A DNA stretch of 64,000 nt from Haloarcula halobia (GTDB lineage Archaea; Halobacteriota; Halobacteria; Halobacteriales; Haloarculaceae), in assembly GCF_029338255.1 (NCBI RefSeq), contig NZ_CP119787.1, positions 682,001-746,000 on the forward strand. The letters are read 5' to 3'. Position 1 is the stretch's first letter; each line of letters opens with the position of its first letter. A program made the position numbers and the translations under genes. Shown here piece by piece: positions 61,494 to 64,000 of the stretch. The notes under the pieces were generated by a model that was not told the origin of the DNA, did not search any database, and worked only from the letters and a program-made list of their open reading frames with translations.

Positions 61494-62792
61494 TTACCGC
61501 GACTCGACGTGCACTCGGACCGGGCCGTCCGGCTGTGCCGTCATCTGTGGTGCCACGGCTATCTCATCGGATGCCTCCAGGCGGTACCGCGAGAGCACCG
61601 CGGCGAGCACGGCTTTCATCTCGAGACGGGCGAAGTGGCGCCCGATGCAGATGCGGGCGCCGGAACCGAAGGGGACGAACGCGTCGGCCTTCTCGCGCGG
61701 CGAGGTCCCGGCCCACCGGTCCGGGTCGAACGTCCGCGGGGCGTCGTAGAACCGGCTGTCGCGGTGGACGTTCCACACCGAGAGGAGCACCTGCTCGCCG
61801 GCGGGCAGGTGCCAGTCGCCGACCTCGACCGCTTCGGTCGTGACGCGGGGAATCGCGTGGACCGGCGGGTAGAGCCGCAGCGTCTCGTCGACGACCCGCT
61901 CTACGTACTCGAGGTCCTGCAGGTCCGAAAGCGTCGCCCGTCCGTCGAGGACTGCGTCGACTTCCGCCGCGGCGCGCTCGGCGACCGCCGGATGCAACCC
62001 GAGCTGGTGGAGGGCGTACGTCATCGCCAGCGCGGTGGTCTCGTGGCCGGCAAAGAGCATCCCGACGACCTGGTCGAGCACCGCCGACTCGTCGAAGCCC
62101 GACGTCGGGTCCTCGCGCAGCGACGCGAGCGTCGCGAGCAGGCTGTCCGCGTCGGGGTCGGTCCCGGCGGCCGACAGGAGCGACCGCGCTCGCTCCCGCA
62201 ACGCGGCCGACCCACGGCGGAACCGTCGCCGGGCCGGCGTCGGCACCCAGTCGGGCAGCACCCACGACGTCGGTTCGAACCAGCCGTTCAACGCGTGGGC
62301 GGCCTCGGTCAGCGACGCGAGTTCCGCGCCCGCGATCGAGTGTCCCAGGACCACCTCGAACAGGTTCTCCAGCGCGAGGACGCGCATCTCCTCGTCGAGT
62401 CTGACCGTCGCCGGGGCGTCCCACCCGTCGAGTCGATCGTGGGCGAGCGCGGACATCGTCGACGCGTACTCGCCGATGCGGGTGGGACTGAAAAAGTCCT
62501 CCATGGCGTGGCGCTGGCGCCGCCACTGGTCGCCCTCGACGGCGAGCAGCGCTTCACCGAAGGCGACCGTGAAGTCGTCGAGTTTCGCGAACCGCTCCCG
62601 GTCACGCAGCACCGCCCCGACGTGGTCCGGGTGGGCGACGACGGTGACGTCCTTGCCGAGCAATCGCATACGGAAGACGTCGCCGGTCGATTCGACGGCC
62701 TCCGCCACGAACCCGAACGGGTCTCTCGCGAAACCGACCGTGTGGCCCAGCGCCGGCCACCCAGGCGGCGCGGGCGGGGATTCCTCTGCCAT
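61494..62792 (-). CDS. Cytochrome P450
   Basis: A 432-residue P450 without a membrane anchor. It has the oxygen-binding helix GHETTALAM, the ExxR motif in DETLRLYPP, PRTFDPDRW, and the haem loop FVPFGSGARICIGRHFA with the axial Cys. The start is ATG 62792, with CTTTTG on the minus strand ending 26 nt upstream. The substrate is unknown; a ferredoxin gene lies 4 kb away but not in an operon. Confidence 0.93.
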   Translation of the reverse strand: MAEESPPAPPGWPALGHTVGFARDPFGFVAEAVESTGDVFRMRLLGKDVTVVAHPDHVGAVLRDRERFAKLDDFTVAFGEALLAVEGDQWRRQRHAMEDFFSPTRIGEYASTMSALAHDRLDGWDAPATVRLDEEMRVLALENLFEVVLGHSIAGAELASLTEAAHALNGWFEPTSWVLPDWVPTPARRRFRRGSAALRERARSLLSAAGTDPDADSLLATLASLREDPTSGFDESAVLDQVVGMLFAGHETTALAMTYALHQLGLHPAVAERAAAEVDAVLDGRATLSDLQDLEYVERVVDETLRLYPPVHAIPRVTTEAVEVGDWHLPAGEQVLLSVWNVHRDSRFYDAPRTFDPDRWAGTSPREKADAFVPFGSGARICIGRHFARLEMKAVLAAVLSRYRLEASDEIAVAPQMTAQPDGPVRVHVESR

Positions 62793-62913
62793 GTTCCCAG
62801 CGGTGTCGGCCCCCGGACAAAAGTGTTGAGTTCGTCGCCCGGCCCCGTGTCCCACGGCCATCCCGCCGCCGAACCGAAACCGACAGGTGGGATACCTGCG
62901 GCCACACGACCGT

Positions 62914-63522
62914 ATGCTCACGGAGGTCGCACAGACGTACTCCGACGTGTTCGCCCCCGAGATATTCGTGCTCGTCTGTGGCCTGTTGCTCATCGGCTAC
63001 GAGTGGCGGGCGGTACCCGACCGGTCACTGGCGACCCTCGGGGCGCGAGTCGCCACCCTCGGCGTCGGGTGGGCCGTCGCCTTCCTCGTCTACCAGGGCG
63101 TCCCGCGCCTCGTCGCCCATCCGCCCACGTGGGCACCTGATGCGACGGGCAGCGCCGGCCTCGGCCTCGGTGTCCTCCTCATCTGGGCAGTCTGGCGACG
63201 ACGGCGCTGGGGGACTCTGGTGCCGGGCTTTGCGGCGCTGCTGGTCGGCGTCACCGTCCCCCACCTCCTGGTCACCCCGTTCTGGGACGTCTCGAGCCAC
63301 GTCCTCTACGCGGTGGTCCCGGCAGGCTACCTCGGCCTGGTCGACTGGCGATTCGCCCCGCTTTCTGCCCTCGCCCTCGGGATGGTCGTCGCCCGGCCGC
63401 TCGCCGGGGCTCACACCTTGCTCCAGTCGATCGGCGGCCTCCTCCTCGGTGTGGTCTTCCTCTGGGCCGCCGTCCGGGTCTGGTTCCCCGACCGACTCTC
63501 GATGCCGGCGGCGGCTGCCTGA
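62914..63522 (+). CDS. Seven-helix membrane protein, PAP2-like but degenerate
   Basis: A 202-residue protein with six or seven hydrophobic segments. The segments VTPFWDVSSHVLYAVVPAGYL and ARPLAGAHTLLQSIGGLLLG sit where PAP2 phosphatases carry PSGH and SRxxxGxHxxxD. Histidines remain, but the Ser-Arg and final Asp do not, so activity is doubtful. It is divergent from the P450 gene. It could be a lipid-phosphatase relative with a binding role. Confidence 0.6.
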   Translation: MLTEVAQTYSDVFAPEIFVLVCGLLLIGYEWRAVPDRSLATLGARVATLGVGWAVAFLVYQGVPRLVAHPPTWAPDATGSAGLGLGVLLIWAVWRRRRWGTLVPGFAALLVGVTVPHLLVTPFWDVSSHVLYAVVPAGYLGLVDWRFAPLSALALGMVVARPLAGAHTLLQSIGGLLLGVVFLWAAVRVWFPDRLSMPAAAA

Positions 63523-63734
63523 CCGCTCACACGTCGTTCTGCGGCAGGGGCGTCCGACCAGAACCCTCTTGCTGTAGAAATAGATGTGGAAGTCCGATAT
63601 ATGTAAAAGAACTCTCTAATAGGGTACAAAAATAATAATATGCCAGTACTTTTCCCAATTACGTATCTAAATACACGAGAGTGAAAGCATACCCCTCCAG
63701 AATACGTTGATATAGTGTATATATCGATACGTAT
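63523..63734. other. AT-rich tract of about 170 bp
   Basis: From about 63570 to 63734 the sequence drops to well under half GC, with runs such as CAAAAATAATAATATGCC and ATAGTGTATATATCG, unlike any other part of the window. No reading frame with haloarchaeal codon use is present. It adjoins the broken aldolase gene and looks like foreign DNA or an element remnant. Confidence 0.7.
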
Positions 63735-64000
63735 GGTGGGTGACGAATCCCCGGTACCGGCGACGGTCCAGTCGTCGGACTCGGCGGCCGCGTCCCGTTC
63801 GTCGGCGAGGTGTGAGACGATGTCGGTGATGAGGTCCTCCTGGCCGACGACCAGCACCCCATCTGGGCGTTGCCCGAGCCGGCGCCCAGGCCCAGGTTGC
63901 CGTGGGCGTGGAAGCCGACGTCGATGGAGAGCTCGTCGGCGAGCAGTCCCACCCGGTCGCGGACGTCGCTGGGGAGCATCGCCCCCGCCGAGTCCATGAC
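63735..64000 (-). pseudogene. Remnant of a 4-hydroxy-2-oxovalerate aldolase (DmpG-like)
   Basis: Read leftward from 64000: [46 protein letters not shown], the DSAGA...VGFHAHxNLGLA segment of the HMGL-like aldolase barrel. Directly after, in a different frame, comes [29 protein letters not shown], which resembles the C-terminal VGGQEDMI end of DmpG. The barrel portion normally between these two is missing, so an internal deletion with a frame change has occurred. The end runs into the AT-rich tract without a stop. The 5' part is outside the window. Confidence 0.75.

Noticed and set aside
63411-63857. A 148-codon leftward gene crossing the AT-rich tract
   Set aside because: Only its first third has haloarchaeal codon use and that part is the aldolase end; the remainder is chance open frame through AT-rich DNA and the antisense of the PAP2-like gene.

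Overview
The window is chromosomal DNA from a halophilic archaeon (class Halobacteria). The evidence is very high GC, strongly acidic proteins, many leaderless genes whose only upstream signal is a short T-run 23-27 nt before the start codon, Tat and lipobox signals, halocyanin, CheF, a complete archaellum operon, a KatG catalase-peroxidase and many haloarchaea-only small families. No rRNA, CRISPR array, intact insertion sequence or prophage is visible. One tRNA gene (tRNA-Arg, anticodon CCG) is present.

Layout. (1) 0-30 kb is mixed housekeeping and accessory DNA: the alaS 3' end, an RCK-linked antiporter, a glutamine amidotransferase, a CNNM transporter, an SDR, thiE, a site-2 protease, a ZIP transporter, a two-domain halocyanin, a cold-shock protein, nicotinate phosphoribosyltransferase, twin HExxH lipoproteins, dihydroorotase, a Usp/GNAT/Usp/Usp cluster and a DHH phosphoesterase. 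(2) 30-33 kb carries ribosomal protein S6e, CheF, TenA and a second CheF. (3) 33.6-47.4 kb is the chemotaxis region. cheB-cheA-cheR-HEAT protein-cheF run leftward. cheW, a KaiC-like ATPase, a winged-helix regulator with a small membrane partner, the archaellin, three poorly known genes and cheY-cheC-cheD run rightward. (4) 47.7-54.4 kb is the archaellum motor operon arlCE-F-G-H-I-J. (5) 54.5-64 kb holds an M29 aminopeptidase, 6-phosphogluconate dehydrogenase, a membrane-anchored ferredoxin, the tRNA-Arg gene followed by two extra copies of its 3' end, Hsp20, KatG, a cytochrome P450, a PAP2-like membrane protein, and finally an AT-rich tract next to a gutted aldolase gene.

How it works together. 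The central 23 kb encodes one behaviour. Receptors encoded elsewhere signal through CheW/CheA; CheB, CheR, CheC and CheD adapt them; CheY with the CheF pair and the HEAT protein should pass the signal to the ArlCE/F/G/H/I/J motor, which assembles and turns filaments of the single archaellin encoded here.

Most interesting items. A winged-helix regulator plus small three-helix membrane protein occurs twice, once with a broken start and once just before the archaellin. There is a 35-bp tandem hairpin array, a nested 80-bp palindrome, a triplicated tRNA 3' end, a 3'-end duplication of the DHH gene, an alpha/beta hydrolase without its serine, a halocyanin whose first copper site has decayed, an archaellin without N-glycosylation sequons, and a roughly 280-residue acidic insert inside ArlCE. 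Family and DUF names are recalled from memory of haloarchaeal proteins; no database search was run.
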